A stretch of DNA of 64,000 nucleotides from Albibacterium bauzanense (GTDB taxonomy: Bacteria; Bacteroidota; Bacteroidia; Sphingobacteriales; Sphingobacteriaceae). The stretch lies in NCBI RefSeq assembly GCF_004339765.1, contig NZ_SMGO01000001.1, positions 1,178,001 to 1,242,000 of the forward strand. The letters run 5' to 3'. A program made the translations under genes and the position numbers. Of this stretch, positions 35,385 through 44,023 are shown one piece after another. The notes beneath the pieces are model-generated. The model did not search any database, was not told the DNA's origin, and worked only from the letters and a program-made list of their open reading frames with translations. Each line of letters opens with the position of its first letter. Position 1 is the stretch's first letter.

Positions 35385-37544
35385 TTATAGATTCCACCAG
35401 TAAGTCCATTTTACGACCAGTTGTCGGTTTTTAACATTGAAGGAGGATGTAGGGTCGTAGTTATCGCCATACACAATAAAGAAATCAGAGGCTGGTTTAT
35501 AACGCCATTGCAAGCGGGTATTCAGATTCATATTATCGCGTTGCTGATTATACTGCGCAAATGCTGTTAAGTAAAGTGTATTGGTAAAAGACACATCAAG
35601 TCGTGGACCAACCAGCCAGAAGGATGTATGTCCGAACGGATCGGGTAAGCGCAGATCATTAAACGAGGTTTTTAATCCGATTACAACATGGGGCTGGAAA
35701 CGGTATCCTAATTCTGAAGAGATACCGATACGTCTTCCATCATCGTAATAACCTCCATAAGATGCTTCAACTGCATAGGTAAACACCTTCTGCGGACTAG
35801 ATTCATACTCTACTTCTATAGCACTCCACCGATGCTTGCTGCCTTCTGCAAGGAAGCCTTTTCCACTGTTAGTGGGATCGAAAGGATGCATGAGCTTAAC
35901 ATAGTTATGTTCAACGTCCATTTCAAGAACACTTTGATTACGGAAATTAAACTCATAAGCTAAACGAGATTGATTATCTGTAGAATTCATTTTTGTATCA
36001 AAGAATTGTTCAGATGAAAAACGAACACCGTGGCTCAATACCTTACCTTCTGTCGGGAACATATTATAACCAGCTCTTGGACTAATCTTAATATAGCCAT
36101 TCCGAGGAATAAAGCCTACTTCAGATATATAATTCTGACCTACGTATTGTTCTTCCAGAAAGAAGTTCCATACTTTGCTTTCATATTCAAGATGCGCAGC
36201 CTGCACAAATCCGTTATTATCATCGGGCGAAAAAGATTTCATTACAAGGGCCTTACCATTCCAGAGGTTATTAGAGCTGGCAAGGTTATATTCCAGTCCT
36301 ACGTTTCGATTATAACGATCTGAAAGATCAGTTGGGAGCGCATTGGTAGCCTGCTTATTGATAACCATCAATGAGATGCTTGACCGTGAGAACACTCTTC
36401 TTTGAAGGGTAAGCACTCCATAGTTTTGAGCAGAAACATCATCTTCCTTTACATCGCCCGTTTGAATATTCATTAAGCCTATTCGCCAATTTTTATCCAA
36501 CTTGCCGGATAGTCTTGCTCCATAGCGGATGGGTGCATTTAAGCCGATACGTCTGGAGAAAAATGGACGAAGATCCTGATATCCGAAATTGGAAAACAGA
36601 TCGCCGTTTTCTAAAAAGAACTGTCGCTTTTCAGGAAGAAACAATTCAAAGCGATCTAAATTAACTACTTGCTCATCTACATCAACCTGAGAAAAGTCTG
36701 GATTTACAGTAAGATCCAGGTTAAGCGAAGAGGTAATGGCAATTTTTGCATCGCCACCAATATCTTTACGATAGCTCGTAGAGGTATTGTTTTCATAGTC
36801 TTTTGAAACCCCGCCTAATACATAGGGAATTATGGAAATATTAGTACCAGCAGAAGGAGGTGCCTGATCCCATACAAGCACACCTGTATAAGCTAATGAA
36901 TGAGCAGGAAATTGACGAGGAATAGGTCCCCAGCTTGATTTCTCATTCGTTTTAAGATCATTACGGGCAAAGTTAATACCCCATTCTTTGCTATCTTTTG
37001 CATAGCGAATACTTGTGAACGGAATTGCCGCTTCGAAAACCCAGCGGCCCGGAGCCTGCGTTACAGCTGATGTCCACTTATTATCCCAGCTCATATCTTC
37101 TTTACCACCGTCGGATTGTGATGCGTCCATTTGTGCTCCGGCAGCATTTACCCCAAAAGAAAAACCATCTGTCCGGCTATCAAAAGGATCAAGAAATACT
37201 TGAAACAAGTCATTCTTCATAAATGCGAAATCGCGCTTAAGCGATTCTATAACGTTAGGGCCTGGTGCATTATCGTGATTTATTGCAATTATATAGATGT
37301 TACGATCATCATAGGTCATGCGAACCTCTGTTTGCTGTTTAGCGAAACTTGTATCCATGGGCAGGATCATGAAAAAATCTTTGGCTACTTCTGCTTGCGC
37401 CCAGGCTTCATCATCCATCAAACCATCTACAACGATTGGTGAGGTGGTTTTCTTTATATGATAACGATAGTTCGCATTTTGCTTCTGTGCGACCGCATAC
37501 AGAGTCAAAAGACAACAAACAAATAGAAGTACTCCTTTTTTCAT
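35385..37544 (-). CDS. DUF5916 outer-membrane protein with N-terminal CBM9-like domain
   Basis: A 719-residue exported protein (signal peptide 1-19, YAVAQ). Residues 30-220 form a family 9 carbohydrate-binding-like domain (PIVVDGLMDDEAWAQAEV, then DDRNIYIIAINHD and FQVFLDPFDSRTDG). The rest (about 235-719) is the DUF5916 region, predicted beta-barrel, with FSQVDVDEQVVNLDRFELF and LPEKRQFFLENGDLF as typical motifs and a C-terminal WTYWWNL. Such proteins are widespread in Bacteroidota; function is unknown, though sugar binding at the cell surface is a reasonable inference. It is a single gene with its own terminator. Confidence 0.85.
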   Translation of the reverse strand: MKKGVLLFVCCLLTLYAVAQKQNANYRYHIKKTTSPIVVDGLMDDEAWAQAEVAKDFFMILPMDTSFAKQQTEVRMTYDDRNIYIIAINHDNAPGPNVIESLKRDFAFMKNDLFQVFLDPFDSRTDGFSFGVNAAGAQMDASQSDGGKEDMSWDNKWTSAVTQAPGRWVFEAAIPFTSIRYAKDSKEWGINFARNDLKTNEKSSWGPIPRQFPAHSLAYTGVLVWDQAPPSAGTNISIIPYVLGGVSKDYENNTSTSYRKDIGGDAKIAITSSLNLDLTVNPDFSQVDVDEQVVNLDRFELFLPEKRQFFLENGDLFSNFGYQDLRPFFSRRIGLNAPIRYGARLSGKLDKNWRIGLMNIQTGDVKEDDVSAQNYGVLTLQRRVFSRSSISLMVINKQATNALPTDLSDRYNRNVGLEYNLASSNNLWNGKALVMKSFSPDDNNGFVQAAHLEYESKVWNFFLEEQYVGQNYISEVGFIPRNGYIKISPRAGYNMFPTEGKVLSHGVRFSSEQFFDTKMNSTDNQSRLAYEFNFRNQSVLEMDVEHNYVKLMHPFDPTNSGKGFLAEGSKHRWSAIEVEYESSPQKVFTYAVEASYGGYYDDGRRIGISSELGYRFQPHVVIGLKTSFNDLRLPDPFGHTSFWLVGPRLDVSFTNTLYLTAFAQYNQQRDNMNLNTRLQWRYKPASDFFIVYGDNYDPTSSFNVKNRQLVVKWTYWWNL

Positions 37545-37636
37545 AAATAATTTAGATCTAGTTTTAGGTTAAGTAAGTGATAATGTGATAGATATATTGC
37601 ACTAAAGATAACAAATATAGGTGTTATATAGGACAA

Positions 37637-38794
37637 TTATTTTAATGCAGAAAAGGATGTTAGATATTCTGCGCACATTTTCTGCCAGCTAAAATGATCG
37701 CGTGTGAATGAAATGATTTCATTCGGGTTAAGATCGATGGTTTGAGGTTCATCAATTAAATTATTCAATGCTTTAATCCAGGCAACAGCACTTGCAGGAG
37801 GTAATAATATTCCATTTTTATTATGAATTACAGCATCGGTAATACCTCCACTTGCAGAAGCAAACACATTAGTTCCACACATGCTTGCCTCTATGCAAAC
37901 CAATCCGAAACCTTCCATATCTCCTTTTACCTCTATATTAGGCATAATAAAGGCATCTGCTACTCCTAAGATAATCTTAATATCGGCCGATGGCAACCTC
38001 CCTAATCGTATTACTCTATTCCCAATTTGACTTTTAATCTGCTTCTCAATTGAATATTCATCGCTTGGCAGTCCAAAAAGGAGCTCCGTTTTTCTTCTCA
38101 TAAAAGAAGGTAAAGCATTAAAAAATCGATGACTATTAACTGGTTTTGAGATTGGACCTATAAGCAATAAAGTAAAGTCATTGTGCAGATGGGGCATCAC
38201 ATTTTCTATAAACCAGGAAAAGCCCTTTCTCTTTACAGGGCGCCCAATTGCAACTAACAATCTTTTATCTTTACTTGCTACCTGATATTTTTTACGCAAT
38301 AATCGATCAACTTCATTTCTAGTCATTTTAATCATAGGGCTGATATCTACCCCATTATTAATAGTGACAATTTTCTCCCTTGATATTCCTCGTAATTCAC
38401 AGGCATTTGCTGTTGCGGTGCTGACTGCAATAATTAAATCGAATTTATTAAACAGTGGAAAAATGAGTTTCTGATAAATGAATGAAGGAAAAACAACATC
38501 CAAGCCATGAAGAGTTACCGTTCGTTTTACATGATTTAAGCTTGTGAAAAATAGACAGAATGCAGCAATGAGTCCGTCATTAAAATGAATGACCTTAATA
38601 TCAGGATGATCTTTGAGTACTTTATTTATTCGTTTGTTAAGTGATTTAAAGAATTTGAACTTGCTTTCTTTTTCTTCGTAGACAATAGCATGAACCTTAG
38701 TAAGCCTTCTCATTCCATCGATTAGTTGAAAGCTTTGCTTTTCCATGCCGCCTGTTGCAGGAGGATACTTATGGCTTACAAACAAAATTTCCAT
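37637..38794 (-). CDS. glycosyltransferase family 4 protein
   Basis: A 385-residue retaining glycosyltransferase of the GT-B fold. The start at 38794 (MEILFVSHKYPPATGGME) opens directly into the acceptor-binding loop and lies 1 bp after the upstream gene; a longer frame begins at 38854 but would overlap that gene and lacks similarity. The family signature EX7E is present as EGFGLVCIE near residue 300, and the donor-binding region includes AIGRPVKRKGFSWFIE near 186. The sugar is unknown. It is the last gene of the run SusC-SusD-phosphatase-GT-UPF0104-GT and, with the two preceding genes, suggests synthesis and movement of a glycolipid or surface glycan. Confidence 0.86.
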   Translation of the reverse strand: MEILFVSHKYPPATGGMEKQSFQLIDGMRRLTKVHAIVYEEKESKFKFFKSLNKRINKVLKDHPDIKVIHFNDGLIAAFCLFFTSLNHVKRTVTLHGLDVVFPSFIYQKLIFPLFNKFDLIIAVSTATANACELRGISREKIVTINNGVDISPMIKMTRNEVDRLLRKKYQVASKDKRLLVAIGRPVKRKGFSWFIENVMPHLHNDFTLLLIGPISKPVNSHRFFNALPSFMRRKTELLFGLPSDEYSIEKQIKSQIGNRVIRLGRLPSADIKIILGVADAFIMPNIEVKGDMEGFGLVCIEASMCGTNVFASASGGITDAVIHNKNGILLPPASAVAWIKALNNLIDEPQTIDLNPNEIISFTRDHFSWQKMCAEYLTSFSALK

Positions 38795-38795
38795 A

Positions 38796-39707
38796 CTATT
38801 CTTTCTGAAAATTACTGTGTCTATTAAAAAACAAGAAATAAGCACTAATTCCAAAAGCTGCCCATACCAATTGCCTTGCTCTTCTTAAAACAGATGCAGA
38901 TATCCATATTTCATGATCAGGAATACCAACAAGCATCAACATGATCTTATTGCCGTACTCTTCAACACCAATTTGCCCCGGAATAAATGCACCTGCTGCT
39001 TTAAAAAACACGACACCCAAATCTATTATTAAAGCATGTAGGATACTTACATCTACACCTAAAAACTTTAAAATAAAATAGAACTCTAAAGAACCAAAGA
39101 GCCAATGCAAGAGAGCGAATAATATAGACATGAACAACATTCTTCTGTTATTCTTAAACATGGGTAATATTTCGCTAAATAGATTTACTATCTTAACTCT
39201 TAAGGCTTTATACTTAACGAGAATAAAAGGGTATAAACCTGCTGTTCTTTCTTGCGAATCGATCTTTGAAAAGGCTATTGCTTTTAAGAAAATAATAATT
39301 ACCGCGATTAAAAATAAGCCTAACTGACTTATTATCAATATTATTCTGCTTAACAATACAGAGGTTATTACTTTCCTCTTTTCTATACCATGGGCACCTA
39401 AAAGCATGGCCTTTACAGTATCTCCGGCAACAATACTAGTGGGGTTAAAAAGGCTTACTGTTTCTCCTATATGGCGAATTAAGAACAGGCGAAGTATGGA
39501 TATGGATCTGAATTTCTTTTCAAGGCAATATCGCCAACTAATGGTGCCAAAAATATAGGCAGTGCCTGTAATTATTAATAACCATATAAATTTATAACCT
39601 ACGGTGTGAAGAGAGTTAATTACTTCTTCAAGATTTGTTTTCTGTATAAAAACAATCAGAGAAGCTGCAATACAGATGGTAATAAGGATGACGATCCATC
39701 TCTTCAT
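38796..39707 (-). CDS. UPF0104/lysylphosphatidylglycerol-synthase-type membrane protein
   Basis: A 303-residue integral membrane protein with about eight transmembrane segments, homologous to the flippase-like N-terminal part of MprF and to YbhN/AglD proteins. Conserved features include the N-terminal IFGTISWRYCLEKKF and the late motif FIPGQIGVEEYGN. It has no soluble synthase domain. Related proteins help move or modify lipid-linked substrates. It sits between two glycosyltransferase genes, 6 bp after one and 1 bp before the other, so it is probably part of the same lipid-glycan pathway. A second, divergent family member is encoded at 52197-53105. Confidence 0.82.
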   Translation of the reverse strand: MKRWIVILITICIAASLIVFIQKTNLEEVINSLHTVGYKFIWLLIITGTAYIFGTISWRYCLEKKFRSISILRLFLIRHIGETVSLFNPTSIVAGDTVKAMLLGAHGIEKRKVITSVLLSRIILIISQLGLFLIAVIIIFLKAIAFSKIDSQERTAGLYPFILVKYKALRVKIVNLFSEILPMFKNNRRMLFMSILFALLHWLFGSLEFYFILKFLGVDVSILHALIIDLGVVFFKAAGAFIPGQIGVEEYGNKIMLMLVGIPDHEIWISASVLRRARQLVWAAFGISAYFLFFNRHSNFQKE

Positions 39708-39713
39708 GGTGTA

Positions 39714-40877
39714 TTACCTATTTATTATTAAAGGATGAGCCAGCTGGTCCAAATCATCAAAATATTCATAAGCAAGCTGCTCCCAACTTAGCTGTTTAGT
39801 ATAATTCAATCCTTCTTGAATAAACTGCTGCTTAAGATCGTTCTTTTGCAAGACCAATAATAATTTCTCCAGATAATCATATTCATTATAGGGCTCACAT
39901 TTAAATCCGTTGACTCCTTGGTCAATAAAGTCTTTTGAACCACCACCGTCTGCAATAACACAAGGCAGACCGGAAGCCATCGCCTCCAGCACCACGTTTC
40001 CGTAGGTTTCTGATATAGATGTAAATAAAAACACATCGGCACTTGCATATAAAATAGCTAATTCCTGATGGCTTACTTTACCAGTAAAGATAGCATTCTC
40101 CATTTTAGAGACACAGGCTTTTTTTGCGCCTCCATCTCCAACAACCAGGAGATTGATCTCTCTGCCTTGCAATAATTCATAGATATGAAACAGGATTTCT
40201 AAATTCTTTTCCCATACCAAACGGCTGGCGAATATGATGGTTGGATTGTTATTTCCTACTAATTGTTGTATTAAGTTTAGATCTTTATGTTTCGGCGAGA
40301 ATAATTCAGTATCGATGCCTCGTTTCCATATTTTCATTCTAAATGGCTTGATGCCTATTTCCTTTAGCTCGCTCTTTATACTTTCTGCAGGAACATACAC
40401 TTTATCGCATTTATTATAGAAGTCTTTTTGACTTTTTGCGATAGCATGTTTTACCCTATTAATTAAAAAAGGAGCATGCTTTAAATAATAATCTATATAA
40501 GATATAAAATGTGTATGATAGATTGTAATAATAGGAAGGTTGTTTTTGCGAGCATATTTTAAAGCAAAGCCCCCTAACAAGGAGGGGGTTGCTATGTGAA
40601 TTACTTCCGGTTTAAACTCTTTTAGCTTCTTCTTTATTTCTTTCTTCATTAAAGTGGGCAACGCCATTGTATAGCCGGCATTAATTGGAAGATTAATAAC
40701 AGGGATCTTCACACATTCATAACCATTTAACTGGTCTGGCCCTACCCCACATATGAACAAGAATTCAAACCTCTCCTTATCAATTCTATTAATTAATTGA
40801 AACATTGTTCTAGAAGCTCCATCAAAGTCTTCTATTAGTATTTCTGCAAAAAATGCAACTCTTGTCCTTTCCATCAA
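39714..40877 (-). CDS. glycosyltransferase (GT4, SQD2/MgtA-like)
   Basis: A 387-residue GT-B glycosyltransferase. The N-terminus (VAFFAEILIEDFDGASRT) and the stretch FKPEVIHIATPSLLGGFAL followed by IYHTHFISYIDYY resemble enzymes of the SQD2/PimB/MgtA type, which glycosylate diacylglycerol-like or glycolipid acceptors. The EX7E motif is ETYGNVVLE near residue 288. Two adjacent ATG codons are possible starts; the first gives 28 bp to the phosphatase gene. It is followed by the UPF0104 gene after 6 bp. A glycolipid product is a family-based inference; donor and acceptor are unproven. Confidence 0.86.
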   Translation of the reverse strand: MMERTRVAFFAEILIEDFDGASRTMFQLINRIDKERFEFLFICGVGPDQLNGYECVKIPVINLPINAGYTMALPTLMKKEIKKKLKEFKPEVIHIATPSLLGGFALKYARKNNLPIITIYHTHFISYIDYYLKHAPFLINRVKHAIAKSQKDFYNKCDKVYVPAESIKSELKEIGIKPFRMKIWKRGIDTELFSPKHKDLNLIQQLVGNNNPTIIFASRLVWEKNLEILFHIYELLQGREINLLVVGDGGAKKACVSKMENAIFTGKVSHQELAILYASADVFLFTSISETYGNVVLEAMASGLPCVIADGGGSKDFIDQGVNGFKCEPYNEYDYLEKLLLVLQKNDLKQQFIQEGLNYTKQLSWEQLAYEYFDDLDQLAHPLIINR

Positions 40878-40905
40878 GTTTTAATGATAATAAAGAGAAT
40901 CTATG

Positions 40906-42162
40906 CTAGGGTATAACAACCCATCTGTTTATCATGTTTTCCTTTCCTTCAATTACTACTTTATAAATTTTAGATTTACCTGGTTTGAAAGGAACAATAA
41001 GTTTTCTACTGATGGCTGGAACTTCATTTAACAGCTTATATTGATCAGGAGTTCCATCAATGTTAAAGTTGTTGGTTTCTGCTAACCAAACTTTAACATT
41101 TCCTTCCCGTACATGAGGAGTCCACTCAATTTGCAGGCTATCACCTTTTACTTTAACAATTGGATGAGAAACAGATACTTCACCAATAAAAGGCACACCA
41201 TCTAATTCTTTTTCCTGATTAGCAGGAATTTCAATATTCATGAAGTTAGCTATACTCGGCAAAATATCTACCACAGCCGGAGTATTCGCATAAAAATGAG
41301 AGTTTAGGTGTTTCGAGTTCGTGCTTATCCAGGTAGTTTTTTCACGATCTGATTGGCCTCCATGACCTTTTCCTGTTATGATATCCCGACCATGATCTGT
41401 TGTAATGATCAATAGCCATTCTTCATTCATTACCAACTCTCTGTATCTAATAGCATTATAGATTTCACCAACTTGTCTGTCGACCAATTGTATTCCCCTA
41501 TCCATTTCAGGGCTATCTCCATGGATATGGCCCATATCATCTGTATATTGAAGATAAACCCAGCTAAGGTCAGGTGCATTTTCTTTAACATAATCTGCTG
41601 CCTTGTTTACTACTTCTTCATCTATTTTAAGGATATAATCACTCTTATTATCATGCGGGAACCGGACAGTATCCAACTCAAATCCATCATACGTAAAATC
41701 GATTTTCAAAGAGCCTGTTTCTTTCAAATCAGCACCTACTAATTTGGTTCTGTTGTCGAGCCAGGTTGAAAATATTGCTGTTTTCTTTTCAGGATATTGT
41801 TCTTCTAAAAAGCGAAAAATGGTCCAATAGTTATAATTAGGAGCCGTGATATCATTTCCCCAAACATTGTGTTTATTAGCCCATGTACCTGTTAAAAGCG
41901 AGTTGTAACCTACTGCCGAAATTGTAGGAGTTTCAGAATATCCTCCTCTTTCACCTCCAAGATACGCTCTTGTATATCCCCCATCTTTTGAAACCTGATC
42001 AATGTTTGGTGTATATACACGTTCTAAGTCATCTGCAGGAATACCATCTACGATCATAAACAGTACCTTTTTCTCTTTAGAGGCATTTGCATTTGCTTGT
42101 GCAAAACTAGCTTGGTTATTCAATAGACCCAGAGCAAACGCAATCATTACTATCTTTTTCAT
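40906..42162 (-). CDS. exported alkaline-phosphatase-superfamily phosphodiesterase (NPP-like)
   Basis: A 418-residue exported protein (signal peptide 1-22). It belongs to the nucleotide pyrophosphatase/phosphodiesterase branch of the alkaline phosphatase superfamily. A metal-binding MIVDGI (Asp39), a probable threonine nucleophile near Thr80 (ETPTISAVGYNSLLTG) and the later motifs DDMGHIHGD, TTDHGRD and GHGGQSD provide the two-zinc site. It should cleave phosphodiesters or phosphomonoesters outside the inner membrane. It is encoded 46 bp after SusD and probably feeds on the ligand captured by the SusCD complex. The preferred substrate is unknown. A C-terminal beta-domain of about 80 residues follows the catalytic part. 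Confidence 0.85.
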   Translation of the reverse strand: MKKIVMIAFALGLLNNQASFAQANANASKEKKVLFMIVDGIPADDLERVYTPNIDQVSKDGGYTRAYLGGERGGYSETPTISAVGYNSLLTGTWANKHNVWGNDITAPNYNYWTIFRFLEEQYPEKKTAIFSTWLDNRTKLVGADLKETGSLKIDFTYDGFELDTVRFPHDNKSDYILKIDEEVVNKAADYVKENAPDLSWVYLQYTDDMGHIHGDSPEMDRGIQLVDRQVGEIYNAIRYRELVMNEEWLLIITTDHGRDIITGKGHGGQSDREKTTWISTNSKHLNSHFYANTPAVVDILPSIANFMNIEIPANQEKELDGVPFIGEVSVSHPIVKVKGDSLQIEWTPHVREGNVKVWLAETNNFNIDGTPDQYKLLNEVPAISRKLIVPFKPGKSKIYKVVIEGKENMINRWVVIP

Positions 42163-42208
42163 TCTATCTATTATAATTTACATTTAAAAGAAACAATATT
42201 TAATTCAG

Positions 42209-44011
42209 TTAATTCCAGTCGAAAATTTGATTTAAGTTAGGATTTAAAAATGTTTCAGACTGAGGAATAGGTCGGTAATAGTATTTTGGTTCTATAAATG
42301 ACCCTGTATCTTCAATTACCTGAACAGTTCCTTGATTTCCATTTTTCAGGAATACGGAAACGTCCTGGCCAAAAGTACCCACTCTGTAATAACGCAATGC
42401 TACACCTAATTCATTCGTTTCTTTTGCTTCCGGAATTGTTTCTGAAGCAGGCAATAAAATAATATCTGCAATGCCATCACCTGTCAGATCATGCTTACCT
42501 AGTCCACTAAAATAAATTCCTTCTGGATTCTTTTCCAATAATTTTCCAGCTTTCCATCGCATTAAATCGTTAAACCTAAAGCCTTCAAATGCCAATTCAA
42601 CACGTCTTTCTCTTCTTATTTCTAAGATTAAATTCTTTTGTGCACCGTTTACATTTGGATATTTCGCAGCTTGAATTGGATCAGTAGCCTGGTTCAAGCT
42701 CATATGAGGCATTCCGGCTCTGTCTCTAAGGATATTGATTGTTTTATCTAAATCATCTTGAGTCAATGTTCCAAGTTCGGCTTTAGCCTCTGCCAATATT
42801 AATAATACTTCAGCATATCGATAAAGAGGAACATCGGTGCCATATTGAGCGGCTATGTCTAAAGTATTTAAAAAACCTTTGATTTGATGATAACCTGAAA
42901 AGTTCTTTGCCAGTTGTTGTACGTAAATCCCTCCACCTTGCGTGTAGGTGCTTGTGTAGATCAGGTTCCAACCCGGATAAGCATAACTTTGATATATCCG
43001 AGGATCGCGGTTTTTAAACTCATCAACAAAACTCTTGGTTTGATAGTTAGCCTGGGCAGTATAGAAAGTTCCATCGTTCATTAAATAAGCCTGTACTAAA
43101 TCTTTTAATGGATAGTATTCATAGTTACCAAACATACCTGGCCAGTTGGATCCATTAAGCACCTCATTTTCATAATTTCTGGCCATGATCACTTCTTTAT
43201 TATTATCAAGGTTTTGACTAAAGAAAAGTGTTCCATAGTCTTCCAATGGCTTTCCGGTTGAATAGATTGAAAAATTCTTGCTATCTATTATTCCTTGCGA
43301 TAACTGCGCGGCCTTTTCTAAGAAAGTAGTTGCGGTTGATTGCAGCCCTAACTCTTCATGATATCTTCTAAAGGTTCCTTCATGTAAAGCGAATCTGGCA
43401 AATTCTGTTTTTACAACCCATTGATTAAGTGAGCCAGACGAACTTGTTTCTCTAACATTTTGTGAAGCGAATTCAAAATCTTCCAATATCTTCTCAACCA
43501 CTAATTCCCTTTTATCTCGAGGAGCCATCAATAATTCTTCATTATCAGTTGTAATAACCACATCAATCCAGGGCACATCTGAGTATCGATTTACTTTCGC
43601 AACATAAAATCTAGCTCTGAAATAACGGGCTAATCCTTCATAATGATTTAAAGTTGCTTCTGGCAAATCCGCATTTTTGAAGTTTTCTAAAAAGAAATTA
43701 ACTTTTCTTAACTGCTCCCAATCCCATCCACCCGTTATTGTAGTGGATGATGGTGTAGAGTTCATCATATTCTTGATCTCATTATTACCTGTTGTTGATG
43801 CATTATCGGTAGTAGCATCGGCCTCGTAAATTCCGGATGAAGAATAGTTGTATAGGTTTAGGATATATAAATTTAAATCTTCTTCAGTTCTAAAGAAATT
43901 CTCTTTGGAGATCTGTGTTTCCGGAAGGGCATCTAAATAACTATCGTTACAAGAAAAAGCGAGTAAGGATGCAAATAGTGTGAATATGATATAGTGCTTA
44001 TTGAATTTCAT
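42209..44011 (-). CDS. RagB/SusD-family outer-membrane nutrient-binding lipoprotein
   Basis: A 600-residue surface lipoprotein (lipobox AFSC, Cys21) that caps a SusC-type transporter and captures the ligand. SusD features include the N-terminal TEEDLNLYILNLYN, the TPR-like helices with YFRARFYVAKVNRYSDVP, and the C-terminal signature ILEIRRERRVELAFEGFRFNDLMRWKAG that ends in the family's YRPIPQSE-x-x-x-NPNLNQ tail. It starts 12 bp after susC. No glycoside hydrolase, sulfatase or lyase accompanies the pair; the nearest enzyme is a phosphodiesterase. The ligand may thus be a phosphorylated compound rather than a plain polysaccharide. Confidence 0.95.
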   Translation of the reverse strand: MKFNKHYIIFTLFASLLAFSCNDSYLDALPETQISKENFFRTEEDLNLYILNLYNYSSSGIYEADATTDNASTTGNNEIKNMMNSTPSSTTITGGWDWEQLRKVNFFLENFKNADLPEATLNHYEGLARYFRARFYVAKVNRYSDVPWIDVVITTDNEELLMAPRDKRELVVEKILEDFEFASQNVRETSSSGSLNQWVVKTEFARFALHEGTFRRYHEELGLQSTATTFLEKAAQLSQGIIDSKNFSIYSTGKPLEDYGTLFFSQNLDNNKEVIMARNYENEVLNGSNWPGMFGNYEYYPLKDLVQAYLMNDGTFYTAQANYQTKSFVDEFKNRDPRIYQSYAYPGWNLIYTSTYTQGGGIYVQQLAKNFSGYHQIKGFLNTLDIAAQYGTDVPLYRYAEVLLILAEAKAELGTLTQDDLDKTINILRDRAGMPHMSLNQATDPIQAAKYPNVNGAQKNLILEIRRERRVELAFEGFRFNDLMRWKAGKLLEKNPEGIYFSGLGKHDLTGDGIADIILLPASETIPEAKETNELGVALRYYRVGTFGQDVSVFLKNGNQGTVQVIEDTGSFIEPKYYYRPIPQSETFLNPNLNQIFDWN

Positions 44012-44023
44012 CGTTGTATTTTT

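Noticed and set aside
37131-37442. Open frames antisense to the start of the DUF5916 gene
   Set aside because: Several overlapping frames of unnatural composition opposite a signal peptide and CBM9-like domain; judged as shadows.
38795-38854. N-terminal extension of the GT4 glycosyltransferase to 38854
   Set aside because: It would overlap the upstream UPF0104 gene by almost 60 bp, and the conserved GT start MEILFVSHKYPP is at 38794.
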